Shown here one piece after another: positions 6,361-15,088 of a stretch of 55,221 nt of DNA. Position numbers and translations under genes: made by a program. The notes below the pieces were generated by a model that did not search any database, was not told where the DNA came from, and was given only the letters and a program-made list of their open reading frames with translations. How positions within the stretch are numbered: position 1 is the stretch's first letter; each line of letters begins with the position of its first letter. The stretch comes from CAYNSB01 sp964399625 (GTDB taxonomy: Bacteria; Planctomycetota; Phycisphaerae; Phycisphaerales; UBA1924). The DNA lies in assembly GCA_964399625.1 (NCBI GenBank), contig CAYNSB010000024.1, positions 1-55,221 of the forward strand. The letters are read 5' to 3'.

Positions 6361-8232
6361 CTGAGCACGCCCGGGGCAAGCACAATCGCCGAGAATCACC
6401 CGGCCCCGCCCGCGCCGCGCCCGGACTCCCCGCCCAACTCAGCCGCCCTCCGCGCCCGCGCCGCCTCGCTCATCATCCTCTGTGCGCTCGCGTTCCTCCC
6501 GGGGCTCTTCTCCCTCCCGGTCATCGACCGCGACGAGGCCCGCTTCGCGCAGGCGAGCCGCCAGATGCTCGAGTCCGTCGCCCTTCCCGCCGCCCAGCGC
6601 GACCCTCGACTGCACTCCGGCGGCCTCGCCGTGCCCATGGTGCAGGACCGCCCGCGCCTCAACAAGCCCCCGCTCATCTACTGGCTCCAGAGCGCCAGCG
6701 CCGCCACCTTCACCCTCGCCGATCCGCGCCGCGACGCCATCTGGATGTACCGCGTCCCGTCGCTGCTCGCCGCGATCGCCAGCGTCCTGCTCACCTGGCG
6801 ACTGGGCGCGCGTCTCTTCAACGAATCGATCGGACATCTCGCCGCGCTCGCCCTCGCCGTCGCGCCCGTCATCGCCTGGGAAGCCCATCAATCGCGCGCG
6901 GACATGCTCCTTCTCGCCTGCACGCTCGCCGCCATGCGCGCCCTCTTCGAGGTGTTCCGCGGCAAGAACCCTCTCTCGTCCGCCCAACCCACGCCAGCCA
7001 CGCGCTGGCTCTGGCCCATCGCCTTCTGGCTCGCTTGCGCCGCGGGCTTCCTCACCAAGGGCCCGATCATCCTCATGATCGCCGCCCTCGCGATCGCCAC
7101 GCTCTCCGTCCTTTCCCGACGCGCCCGCTGGATCCTCGCCCTTCGCCCGCTCCTCGGCCTCGTCATCCTCACCGCCAGCGTCGCCCCCTGGCTCTACGCC
7201 GTCGCTTCGCACGTCGGCTTCGACCGCTACCTCTCCATCGTCCGCGATGAACTCCTGGGCCGATCCCTCGAGCCCAAGGAAGGACATTGGGGCCCGCCCG
7301 GGTACCACATCGCCCTTCTCTCGTTCATCTTCTGGCCCGGCGTCATGCTCGCCGGCGTCGCCATCCCCGCCGCCTTGCGCATCGCATTCCCCCCCGGCGC
7401 GCCCATCGGCTCCACACGATTCGCCCGCGTCCGCGCGCTCCTCATCGGCGCCCGACTCGCCGATCCCGCCCTCGCCTTCGCCCTCGCCTGGCTCATCCCT
7501 TCCTGGATCGTCTTCGAACTCGTCTCGACCAAACTCCCCCACTACACCATGCCGCTCCTGCCCGCCGTCGCCATCCTCGCCGCCTGGGGCGCGCGACGCG
7601 CCGATGCCGGCGATCTCCCGCAAACCCGCACCCGCCTCGTCCGCCTGGGGCTGCTCGGCTGGCTCTGCATCGCCCTCACCTTCATCATCGCCACACTCGC
7701 CCTCGCCATCGTCTCTGCCATCGACCAACCCCTCGCCGCACGCCGCATCCCCGCGCTCGCCATCTCCATCCTCGGCCCGCTCGTCTCCCTCGCTCTGTTC
7801 GTCTCAAGCGCGCGTGCACTCCGCGCGCACCGCTACGCTCGCGCGCACACCGCCGGCATCCTGCTCATGCTCCCGTTGCTCATCGCCCTCTTCCAGTTCC
7901 TCCTCCCGCGGCCCCTCGGGCTGAGCGACCGCCTCGCAAACCACCTCGCCGCGCTCGATCCATCCTCCTCGCGCCCCCTCGCCATGCTCATCTACCACGA
8001 GGACAGCATGGTCTTCCACACCCGCGGACGCATCGAACGCATCGACCCGCCCGCCGCGCGCGACTGGCTCATCGCCCATCCCACAGGCCTGCTCCTCGCC
8101 CCGCCCACGCTCATCGCCAATCTGCAGCGCGAGCCCGGAACGCCCCGCCTTGAGCAGCGCGCCCTCGAATCGGGCCTCCAGTATTCCCGCGGCAAACGCG
8201 TCGAGCTCGCCTGGTTCGAGCGCGCCCCATGA
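6361..8232 (+). CDS. ArnT/PMT-like membrane glycosyltransferase, probable CTG start
   Basis: A GT39/GT83-like polytopic glycosyltransferase of about 623 residues that moves a sugar from a polyprenyl-phosphate carrier to lipid A or protein in the periplasm. The conserved first loop is PVIDRDEARFAQASRQM (just before 6568), with D and E as the expected catalytic acids. RPRLNKPPLIYWLQ and FLTKGPI follow, and about 12 helices. The first in-frame ATG (6565) would remove the DRDEARF motif. The frame is closed upstream by TGA at 6331 and contains no ATG, GTG or TTG before 6565. CTG at 6361, seven bases after GAAAGGG, is therefore the best start. It overlaps truB by ATGA. Confidence 0.85.
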   Translation: MSTPGASTIAENHPAPPAPRPDSPPNSAALRARAASLIILCALAFLPGLFSLPVIDRDEARFAQASRQMLESVALPAAQRDPRLHSGGLAVPMVQDRPRLNKPPLIYWLQSASAATFTLADPRRDAIWMYRVPSLLAAIASVLLTWRLGARLFNESIGHLAALALAVAPVIAWEAHQSRADMLLLACTLAAMRALFEVFRGKNPLSSAQPTPATRWLWPIAFWLACAAGFLTKGPIILMIAALAIATLSVLSRRARWILALRPLLGLVILTASVAPWLYAVASHVGFDRYLSIVRDELLGRSLEPKEGHWGPPGYHIALLSFIFWPGVMLAGVAIPAALRIAFPPGAPIGSTRFARVRALLIGARLADPALAFALAWLIPSWIVFELVSTKLPHYTMPLLPAVAILAAWGARRADAGDLPQTRTRLVRLGLLGWLCIALTFIIATLALAIVSAIDQPLAARRIPALAISILGPLVSLALFVSSARALRAHRYARAHTAGILLMLPLLIALFQFLLPRPLGLSDRLANHLAALDPSSSRPLAMLIYHEDSMVFHTRGRIERIDPPAARDWLIAHPTGLLLAPPTLIANLQREPGTPRLEQRALESGLQYSRGKRVELAWFERAP

Positions 8233-8960
8233 GCAACCCCGCAAGCCACACCCCCGTCTCGCCCTCGGGCCTGCTCATCATCGACAAGCCCGAAGGACCG
8301 ACGTCCATGGGCGTGTGCCGAAAGGTCCGCGGCTCGCTCGTCGCCGGTGGCGCGCCCAAGCGCGTCAAGGTCGGACACGCCGGCACGCTCGATCCCCTCG
8401 CCACCGGCGTCCTCGTCGTCCTCATCGGCAAAGCCACCCGCCTCTGCGACCGCCTCATGGCCGGCGAGAAGGAGTACCTCGCCGAGGTCGATCTCTCGCA
8501 GTTCTCCACCACCGACGATCGCGAGGGCCAGCGCACCATCATCCCCGTGCCCACGCCCCCCACCAGCGGGCTACTCCGCGCCGCGTGCGACCAATTCGTC
8601 GGCACGATCCAACAGCGACCACCCGCGTACTCAGCGATCAAGGTCGATGGCCGCCGCGCCTATCACCTCGCCCGAAAGGGCGACGCCCCCGACCTGCCGC
8701 CGCGCCCCGTCACCATCCACGCGATCGACATCACCGCCTACGAGTGGCCCATCGCCACGCTCCGCGTCCGCTGCGCCAAGGGCACCTACATCCGCTCGCT
8801 CGCGCGGGACCTGGGCCTGGCCCTGGGCACGGGCGGCATGCTCCACGCCCTCCGACGAACGCGCGTCGGCCCCTTCGATCTCTCGCGCGCCATCCCCCTC
8901 GCCGCGCTTCCCCAGCCGCTGCTGCAAGCACACCTGCTCGATCCCAGCGAGTTCTCATAA
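8229..8960 (+). CDS. truB: tRNA pseudouridine-55 synthase
   Basis: A 243-residue TruB starting MSNPASHTPVSPSG. The catalytic loop is VGHAGTLDPLATGVL with Asp55 as the nucleophile. Further family motifs are KEYLAEVDLS, QRPPAYSAIKVDGRRAY and CAKGTYIRSLARDLG. It isomerises U55 in the T loop of tRNAs. Its ATG overlaps the stop of the upstream glycosyltransferase (ATGA at 8229-8232), so translation is probably coupled, although the two functions are unrelated. Confidence 0.97.
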   Translation: MSNPASHTPVSPSGLLIIDKPEGPTSMGVCRKVRGSLVAGGAPKRVKVGHAGTLDPLATGVLVVLIGKATRLCDRLMAGEKEYLAEVDLSQFSTTDDREGQRTIIPVPTPPTSGLLRAACDQFVGTIQQRPPAYSAIKVDGRRAYHLARKGDAPDLPPRPVTIHAIDITAYEWPIATLRVRCAKGTYIRSLARDLGLALGTGGMLHALRRTRVGPFDLSRAIPLAALPQPLLQAHLLDPSEFS

Positions 8961-8995
8961 GCGGCGCGTCGCTCGTTCGCGCGCGCATCGCGTCC

Positions 8996-9298
8996 TCATC
9001 CGCCGCCGATCGCGCCCAGTTCATCACCCAGCGAGCCGTCCGCGCTGGCCCACTCCATCGCGTCACGCCCCACCACAATCTCAACCCCGCCCGCCCTCCA
9101 TCGCAGCACACCCTCGCCGCTCGCGAGCATCCCGGAAAGGTCCGTCTCTCTCGCGCGCACGACCACCACGTCCCCCACGCCCGTCTGCCATTCCAACTCG
9201 CGCGCGCCACACTCCGCGAGCACGCCCGCAAGCGCGACCACCATCTCGCGCCGCCGCTCACCCCACGCGATCCTGCCGCGCCGCATCGCCCCGCTCAC
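8996..9298 (-). CDS. Small hypothetical protein coupled to the 9295 membrane protein gene
   Basis: A 100-residue frame begins with GTG at 9298 that overlaps the stop of the upstream membrane protein gene (GTGA). The predicted protein is a small alpha/beta-looking domain (ELEWQTGVGDVVVVRARE; GGVEIVVGRDAMEWA) without cysteines, signal peptide or membrane helix. Codons end mostly in G, as in accepted leftward genes of this half of the window, which supports coding. I do not recognise a family. Confidence 0.6.
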   Translation of the reverse strand: MSGAMRRGRIAWGERRREMVVALAGVLAECGARELEWQTGVGDVVVVRARETDLSGMLASGEGVLRWRAGGVEIVVGRDAMEWASADGSLGDELGAIGGG

Positions 9299-10515
9299 GT
9301 GTAGTCCGCTTCCTCGCTCGCCCCGGCCCCCGCGCCCCCCGCCACGCCGCTCGCCCCGCCCACCTTCGCCCGAGTCTCAAGGGCGCGCGCCATGCTCTCC
9401 TCGATCGCGCCCGGCTCATGGATCTCCGCCATGTCCTGCCCGTCCGCGATCCGTCGAATCCCCAGATACACCCCCGTCACCATCGAGCACGCGCAGCTCA
9501 CCCACACCGCGCCGATCGTCAGCACCGTCGCGCCGCTCCAGAACCGCACGATCCACGCCGCGCCCTTGGCCGTCCCCTCGGGCTCCTTGAACTGCCAGAA
9601 GGGCCAGCCCAGAGACTCGAGCGTCCCCTTCCACAGAATCGCCCCGCCCCGATCGCCCGCCAGCGCGCTCCCCGAGCGCGCCGCGAACCCCATCGCACCC
9701 ACGAGCACGATCGCCGCCACGCCAACCACCATCGCCAGCGAGATCGACCCCAGCACGTAGTACGCCGCCAAGCGCAACGGCCGCCCAAACGTGTACGCGA
9801 ACGCCCGCTGCACCGCGTCGATCGCGTCCGCATCATCGCACGCGACCGCCGGCAGAAAGAGGTTGTGCCCCAGCGCGTACCCCAGGATCACCAGCATCGC
9901 AATCGCGCCCCCAAGCAACGCCAGCGGGTACACGATCGCCGCCGCGACATCCAGCCCCGGCACCCTCAGCAGCACACCGCCCGCCGCAATCAGCACCGAC
10001 AACAGCCACACCAGGCCCCACGAGATCACCACGCTTCCCACGAGCGCACGCCACCGACGCACCGCGTAACCCAGCGCCTCGGTCCACTCGATCCGACGAC
10101 CCGTCGCCAGCTCGCACGCCGAGCCCCGGCACAACGCCCCAAGCACCACCACCGCCAGCGCCAGCGCGACCGGCCCCGCGATCAGGCTCGTCACGGGCCA
10201 CGTCATCACCAGCGTCCGCGGCACGCCCACCCACAACCGCCACCCCAGCTCAAACGCCCCGCCCGTCCCGTCGTCCCATGGCCACTCGGGCACGCGAACC
10301 TTCCACGCCCGATCCACCGCCAGCCCCATCGAGAGCACAAGCCCCGCGATCAGAATCGCGAAGAACGACATCACCACACGCCACACCCGAACCCCCTGCA
10401 GCGGCGACGCGAACACCCGCGGCCACACCAGGTCCTCCCACCACTCGTGCGCGTTCCACAGCGGCCGCTCACACGCCATCTCATCCCGCACGCCGTTCTC
10501 ACGCGTTGGGCTCAT
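9295..10515 (-). CDS. Polytopic membrane protein of unknown function
   Basis: A 406-residue protein starting MSPTRENGVRDEMACERP at 10515, with AAGGAG six bases before the ATG. About six hydrophobic helices are visible, including VMSFFAILIAGLVLSMGL, PVALALAVVVLGALC and SISLAMVVGVAAIVLVGAM, with a glycine/alanine-rich charged C-terminal tail. A longer upstream extension antisense to the divergent gene is not credible protein. The divergent membrane-protein gene begins 70 bp away, so the two share a promoter region. No recognised family. Confidence 0.8.
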   Translation of the reverse strand: MSPTRENGVRDEMACERPLWNAHEWWEDLVWPRVFASPLQGVRVWRVVMSFFAILIAGLVLSMGLAVDRAWKVRVPEWPWDDGTGGAFELGWRLWVGVPRTLVMTWPVTSLIAGPVALALAVVVLGALCRGSACELATGRRIEWTEALGYAVRRWRALVGSVVISWGLVWLLSVLIAAGGVLLRVPGLDVAAAIVYPLALLGGAIAMLVILGYALGHNLFLPAVACDDADAIDAVQRAFAYTFGRPLRLAAYYVLGSISLAMVVGVAAIVLVGAMGFAARSGSALAGDRGGAILWKGTLESLGWPFWQFKEPEGTAKGAAWIVRFWSGATVLTIGAVWVSCACSMVTGVYLGIRRIADGQDMAEIHEPGAIEESMARALETRAKVGGASGVAGGAGAGASEEADYT

Positions 10516-10585
10516 GCCGGGCTCCTTGTGCACGTCCACGATACCAGCCCCGAACCCGCCGCGTCGATCGGCTACCATCCGCCCC

Positions 10586-11437
10586 ATGCGCCAAGCGACC
10601 ATCCGCTGGATGATCTTCCTTTCGGCGATGCTCGCCGTAGGACCGGCCGCGAGCTGGATCCTCCACCCCCTCCGCGCTGCGGACGGCTCCGACGCCGCAA
10701 CCCCGCTCCTGTGCGTCAACCCAGCCCAGGGAATCACCAGGGCCCTGCTCGCCCTCCTCGTCGCCCTCGCCATGGGCCTGCTCGCCTGCCGGATCGCCGG
10801 ATTCCGCTCCGCGCTCTCATCCGTCGGCCTCGTTCTTGCCTGGGTCGCCTGGCGCACCGCCGACGTCGATCGACTCATCCGCGCCGCCGGCTCGGGCCAG
10901 CCCCTCAAGCGCCTCGCCCTCGAGGGCGCCCTCCTCGCCCCCGCCGCTATCGTCATCGTCGTCGTTCTCGCGCTCGTCGGAAAGACCGCCGAGCCGCACG
11001 AGGCGCACGACCTGGGCGACGGCTCGCGCCGGTCCCGCGTGCTGGGCGGCCCCGCAACGCCCATCGCGATCCTCGCGGGCGTCATCGCCGCCGCCGCCGC
11101 GGGTTGGCTCATCGCCGCCGTTCCGATGAAGGGCCAGGCCGTCTTCGCCGCCATCTTCGCCGGCATCGCCGCCGCCGCCGCGGGCCGCCTCGTCGATTAC
11201 CGCCTCCCGCTCGCCGTCTTCTTCGTCCCCATCGTCATCCTCGCGATCGTCAGTCCTCTCACGGGCCTCTACCTCGGCGTCAAGTCGGGCGGCATCGTCG
11301 CAACCTCGTACATCCAGGCCCTCACGCCGCTCGCCAACATCACGCCCCTCGACTGGATCGCCGGCGGATTCCTCGGCATCCCGCTTGGCGCCGCGTGGAC
11401 CACGTCCATGGTCGAGAAGCGCGTCGCCGCGTCCTGA
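10586..11437 (+). CDS. Polytopic membrane protein of unknown function
   Basis: A 283-residue protein starting MRQATIRWMIFLSAML. It has about eight hydrophobic segments, several alanine-rich (AILAGVIAAAAAGWLIAAV; FAAIFAGIAAAAAGRL), and a short charged loop KTAEPHEAHDLGDG in the middle. An ATG 24 codons upstream lies inside the start region of the divergent gene and gives a proline-rich extension, so 10586 is preferred. I do not recognise the family. The divergent pairing with another multi-helix protein hints at a shared envelope role, which is inference. Confidence 0.8.
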   Translation: MRQATIRWMIFLSAMLAVGPAASWILHPLRAADGSDAATPLLCVNPAQGITRALLALLVALAMGLLACRIAGFRSALSSVGLVLAWVAWRTADVDRLIRAAGSGQPLKRLALEGALLAPAAIVIVVVLALVGKTAEPHEAHDLGDGSRRSRVLGGPATPIAILAGVIAAAAAGWLIAAVPMKGQAVFAAIFAGIAAAAAGRLVDYRLPLAVFFVPIVILAIVSPLTGLYLGVKSGGIVATSYIQALTPLANITPLDWIAGGFLGIPLGAAWTTSMVEKRVAAS

Positions 11438-11620
11438 ATCCCAATCCGCCCACGCCCCTCCGATTCAACGCCCTCCGAATCGAGCGCACGCCCGCACGCG
11501 AATCCACCTTCGCCCGCCGGCATCGCAGCCGTGGCACCCCTCCGAACCTACCCTTGATATGGGAGCCCGGACGTGATCGCACGCCAGACCGCACCCCTGC
11601 ACGAGACCCGGAGCCCCGCC

Positions 11621-12406
11621 ATGTCCCAGGCAATGCCCGATGTCCAAGCGACACGCGACTCCCGCAACGTCGCCATCGATCGCGTGGGCGTCAAGGACGT
11701 CACCTACCCCATCCGACTCAAGACCCCCGACGGCGCCGAGCAGACCACCGTCGCCAAAATCAACATGTACGTCTCCCTTCCCCACCACCAGAAGGGAACG
11801 CACATGTCCCGCTTCCTCGAGGTCCTCAACGAGGAAGCCGCCGACGCACTCACGCCAGGCTGCATCTCCAAGATCGGCCGCGCCATCAAGCAGCGCCTCA
11901 ACGCCGAGAGCGCACATTTCTCCGCAGAGTTCACCTACTTCATCAAGAAGCTCGCCCCCGTCACCGCGACGCCCGGCCTCATGGACTACCAGGTCCGCTT
12001 CGAGAACGTGGCCAACGGCACCGACGATTTCGTCATGACCATCGCCGCGCCCGCGACCTCCCTCTGCCCCTGCTCCAAGGAGATCTCCCAGTACGGCGCC
12101 CACAACCAGCGCTGCCGCATCGAGGCCTCCGTCCGCATCAAGGAGCGCGTCTGGATCGAGGAAATCGTCCGCTACCTCGAGCGGGCCGCCTCCACCGAGG
12201 TCTTCGCCACCCTCAAGCGCCCCGACGAGAAGTGGGTCACCGAGCGCGCCTACGAGAACCCCAAGTTCGTCGAGGACATCGTCCGGGACCTCGCCCTCCT
12301 CCTCGAGGGCGACCCGCGCATCACCTGGTTCTCCATCAACAGCGAGAACTACGAGTCCATCCACAACCACAACGCCTACGCCCAGCTCACCCGCGACAAG
12401 CGCTGA
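11621..12406 (+). CDS. folE2: GTP cyclohydrolase FolE2 (type IB)
   Basis: A 261-residue protein matching FolE2: NMYVSLPHHQKGTHMSRFLE near the N-terminus, SLCPCSKEIS holding the metal-binding Cys, YGAHNQRCRIEA, and the C-terminal WFSINSENYESIHNHNAYA. FolE2 makes dihydroneopterin triphosphate for folate or queuosine synthesis and can use metals other than zinc, unlike FolE. The ATG at 11621 follows GGAG with an eight-base gap. A GTG at 11573 is less likely. The gene stands alone, with no folate genes beside it. Confidence 0.96.
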   Translation: MSQAMPDVQATRDSRNVAIDRVGVKDVTYPIRLKTPDGAEQTTVAKINMYVSLPHHQKGTHMSRFLEVLNEEAADALTPGCISKIGRAIKQRLNAESAHFSAEFTYFIKKLAPVTATPGLMDYQVRFENVANGTDDFVMTIAAPATSLCPCSKEISQYGAHNQRCRIEASVRIKERVWIEEIVRYLERAASTEVFATLKRPDEKWVTERAYENPKFVEDIVRDLALLLEGDPRITWFSINSENYESIHNHNAYAQLTRDKR

Positions 12407-12487
12407 CCCGACACTTTCTCGCAAGATCGAATTTCCCGCCGGCGCGCACCGCCCGACCGATGAACAATCGGGCCAAGGGGTTGCGCC

Positions 12488-15088
12488 ATGCCCGCGTCCA
12501 CGCAACAACTCGGGATGTTCCACCGGCGCTTGGCGCTCATCCTCGCCGGCGCCTCGCTCGCGCTCCTCCCCGTCGGCGCCCAGCTCGCCCGCCTCACCCT
12601 CGTCCGCGGATCGGACCTCCGCGCCCAGGCCGAGCAGCCCCTCATCGCGCGGATCCTCACCCCCACCTCCCGCGGACGCATCCTCGATCGCAAGGGACGC
12701 GTCCTCGCCAAGGACCGGCCTAGCTTCGATGTCGCCGTGGACTACGACATCATCGCCGGCGGCGAGGCCTGGGCACGCACCCGCGCCGGAATCGCCGCGC
12801 GCCGCCTCTACCGCGACCAGTGGCCGGGCATGACCCCCGACGAGCGCCGCGCCACCATCGCCGCGCTCATCCCTCCGTTCCTCGCCCACCTCGACGAAGC
12901 CTGGGACCGCCTCGCCCAGGCCTGCGCCGTCGATCCCGAAGAACTCCAGCGCCGCCGCGAGGAGATCCTCATCGACGTCGACCATCGCTACAACGCCGTC
13001 GTCAACAAGCGCCTTGCGCAGGAACTCGAGGCCCAGCTCGCCATGGGCCGCGAAATGACCACCGACATCGAGAGCGACATCCAGAAGCGCGCCACCCGCG
13101 ACATCGAGGAGCAGAAAGCACGCCACCCCGTCCTGCCCCGCGTCCCGGACACCGTCGCCTTCAACCTCCAGCGCCTCCTCGACCAGCGCACCAAGGTCCT
13201 CCTCCCGCCGCGAGATCCCAACGCCGAGCCCTTCGCCGTGGACGTTCCCCTCCTGCCCGGCGTCGCCGTCACGCCGTCCGGCGATCGCGAGTATCCGCTC
13301 GAACGCCTCACCGTCATCGTGGACCGCTCCACACTCCCCGCGCCCCTCCGCGCCCAGAGCGTCGCGCGCATCCCCGTCGAGGGTGTCGCCTACCACCTCC
13401 TGGGCCGCACACGCCCCGACGCCTTCGCCAACGAGAAGCGCGCCGACCCGCGCGACATCGACCCCGCGACGGGCAAGCCGCGCGAACGCACCATCCTCGG
13501 GCACGCCGCGCTCCGGCGCGAGCGCCTCGCCGCGGACCCCGCCTTCGCCGCGCGGGTCCTCACCCCCGCCAGCATCGGCGCCATCGCCCAGCCCTTCGAT
13601 CGCGGCGAGTACCAGGACGGCGATCCCGCGGGCCTCTCGGGCGTCGAGGAATCACGCGAGGGCGAGCTCCGCGGCCTCCGCGGCGTCATCGTCGAGCAGC
13701 GCGAGACCGGCCAGCGACTCGAGATTCCACCCGAGCCCGGACGCGACACCACCCTCACCATCGACGCCATGCTCCAGGCGCGCGTCCAGGCCGCCATGAC
13801 CCCCGAACTCGGCCTCGCCGTCGCCCAGCCCTGGCACGGCAAGGAGAACCCCACCGTTCCCGTCGGCACCTCCCTCAACGGCGCCGCCGTCGTCCTCGAT
13901 GTGGACTCGGGCGACATCCTCGCCATGGTCTCCACGCCCACCATCTCGCGCGACGCGCTCAAGAACTCCCGCGCCCTCTTCAACGACCCGCTCAACAAGG
14001 ACGTCGACCTCCCCTGGCTCGATCGAACCATCACCCGCCCCTACCCGCCCGGCTCCATCGCCAAGGCCCTCATCCTCACCGGCGCCGTCACGCTCGGCCG
14101 AACCACCCTCGACGCGCCCATCGATTGCACCGGGCACCTCTTCCCGGGCGAGCCCGACAAGTTCCGCTGCTGGATCTACAAGCAGTTCCACAACACCCAC
14201 ACCGCCTATCTCGGGCACGCGCTCTCCGCCCCCGAGGCGCTCATGGTCTCCTGCAACATCTACTTCTACACCCTGGGCCAGAGGCTTGGGCCCGAGGGCA
14301 TCGCGCGCACATACCAGATGTTCGGCCTCGGCGAGCCCATGCCCCTGGGCCTCGAGCGACCACGACGCGACGCCGACACCGATCCCACCGACGACGGCTC
14401 CGCGCGCGAGTCCGCCGTCTTCCCCGGATACCTCGGCACACGAAGCAACATCCCCGCCCGCGCCACCTCCCCGGGCACCATCGGCCCGCAGGACGCCATC
14501 CAGATGGCCATCGGGCAGGGCCCCGTCGCCTGGACACCACTCCACGCCGCCGACGCTTACGCCACGCTTGCCCGAGGCGGCGTGCGCCTCCGCCCGCGCC
14601 TCATCGAGGGCACCAGCGCCCCGCCGCCCGAGGACCTCCACCTCGATCCCCGCGCCATCGCCCAGGCCCTCGAGGGACTCAGCGCCTCGGTCAACGACGA
14701 GCGCGGCACGGGCCACCACCTCTCGCACGACAACGGCGAACGCGAGCCACACTTCAACGCGCCGGGCGTCCGCGTCTGGGGAAAGACCGGCACCGCCACC
14801 GCCCCCACCATCTACGTCGGGCCCGATGATCCTCTCTACGAATCCGCGCCCGATGCGCTCACCCTGGGACTCCAGACCGACAACCTCGCCGTCCGCGCCC
14901 CCGCCGGCAAGCACATCCTCCGCGCGGGCGACCACTCCTGGTTCGTCGTGCTCGTCGGGCGCACCGCCGACAACCGCCCCCGATACGCCATCGCCGTCAT
15001 GATGGAGTACGCCGGCTCGGGCGGCAAAGTCTCCGGGCCCATCGTCAACCAGATCATCCACGCCCTCATCGCCGAGGGTTACCTGTGA
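12488..15088 (+). CDS. mrdA: Penicillin-binding protein 2, peptidoglycan transpeptidase
   Basis: An 866-residue class B PBP with an N-terminal membrane anchor (residues 12-32) and the pedestal motif TSRGRILDRKGRVLAKDR. Catalytic motifs are PGSIAK with Ser523, SCN at Ser588 and KTG at Lys766. It crosslinks peptidoglycan during elongation in complex with RodA, whose gene overlaps its 3' end. It is longer than typical PBP2 (about 630). The extra length is mainly a charged region between the anchor and the transpeptidase domain (about residues 100-430). A bona fide PBP in a planctomycete fits evidence that these bacteria do make peptidoglycan. Confidence 0.95.
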   Translation: MPASTQQLGMFHRRLALILAGASLALLPVGAQLARLTLVRGSDLRAQAEQPLIARILTPTSRGRILDRKGRVLAKDRPSFDVAVDYDIIAGGEAWARTRAGIAARRLYRDQWPGMTPDERRATIAALIPPFLAHLDEAWDRLAQACAVDPEELQRRREEILIDVDHRYNAVVNKRLAQELEAQLAMGREMTTDIESDIQKRATRDIEEQKARHPVLPRVPDTVAFNLQRLLDQRTKVLLPPRDPNAEPFAVDVPLLPGVAVTPSGDREYPLERLTVIVDRSTLPAPLRAQSVARIPVEGVAYHLLGRTRPDAFANEKRADPRDIDPATGKPRERTILGHAALRRERLAADPAFAARVLTPASIGAIAQPFDRGEYQDGDPAGLSGVEESREGELRGLRGVIVEQRETGQRLEIPPEPGRDTTLTIDAMLQARVQAAMTPELGLAVAQPWHGKENPTVPVGTSLNGAAVVLDVDSGDILAMVSTPTISRDALKNSRALFNDPLNKDVDLPWLDRTITRPYPPGSIAKALILTGAVTLGRTTLDAPIDCTGHLFPGEPDKFRCWIYKQFHNTHTAYLGHALSAPEALMVSCNIYFYTLGQRLGPEGIARTYQMFGLGEPMPLGLERPRRDADTDPTDDGSARESAVFPGYLGTRSNIPARATSPGTIGPQDAIQMAIGQGPVAWTPLHAADAYATLARGGVRLRPRLIEGTSAPPPEDLHLDPRAIAQALEGLSASVNDERGTGHHLSHDNGEREPHFNAPGVRVWGKTGTATAPTIYVGPDDPLYESAPDALTLGLQTDNLAVRAPAGKHILRAGDHSWFVVLVGRTADNRPRYAIAVMMEYAGSGGKVSGPIVNQIIHALIAEGYL

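Noticed and set aside
8347..12723. Very long rightward open frame (about 1458 codons) over truB, the membrane genes and folE2
   Set aside because: It is a shadow of real genes in other frames, proline/arginine-rich with no domain. High GC suppresses stop codons.
11465..13504. Long leftward open frame antisense to folE2 and mrdA
   Set aside because: Antisense to two genes with clear catalytic motifs; composition is typical of a GC-rich shadow.
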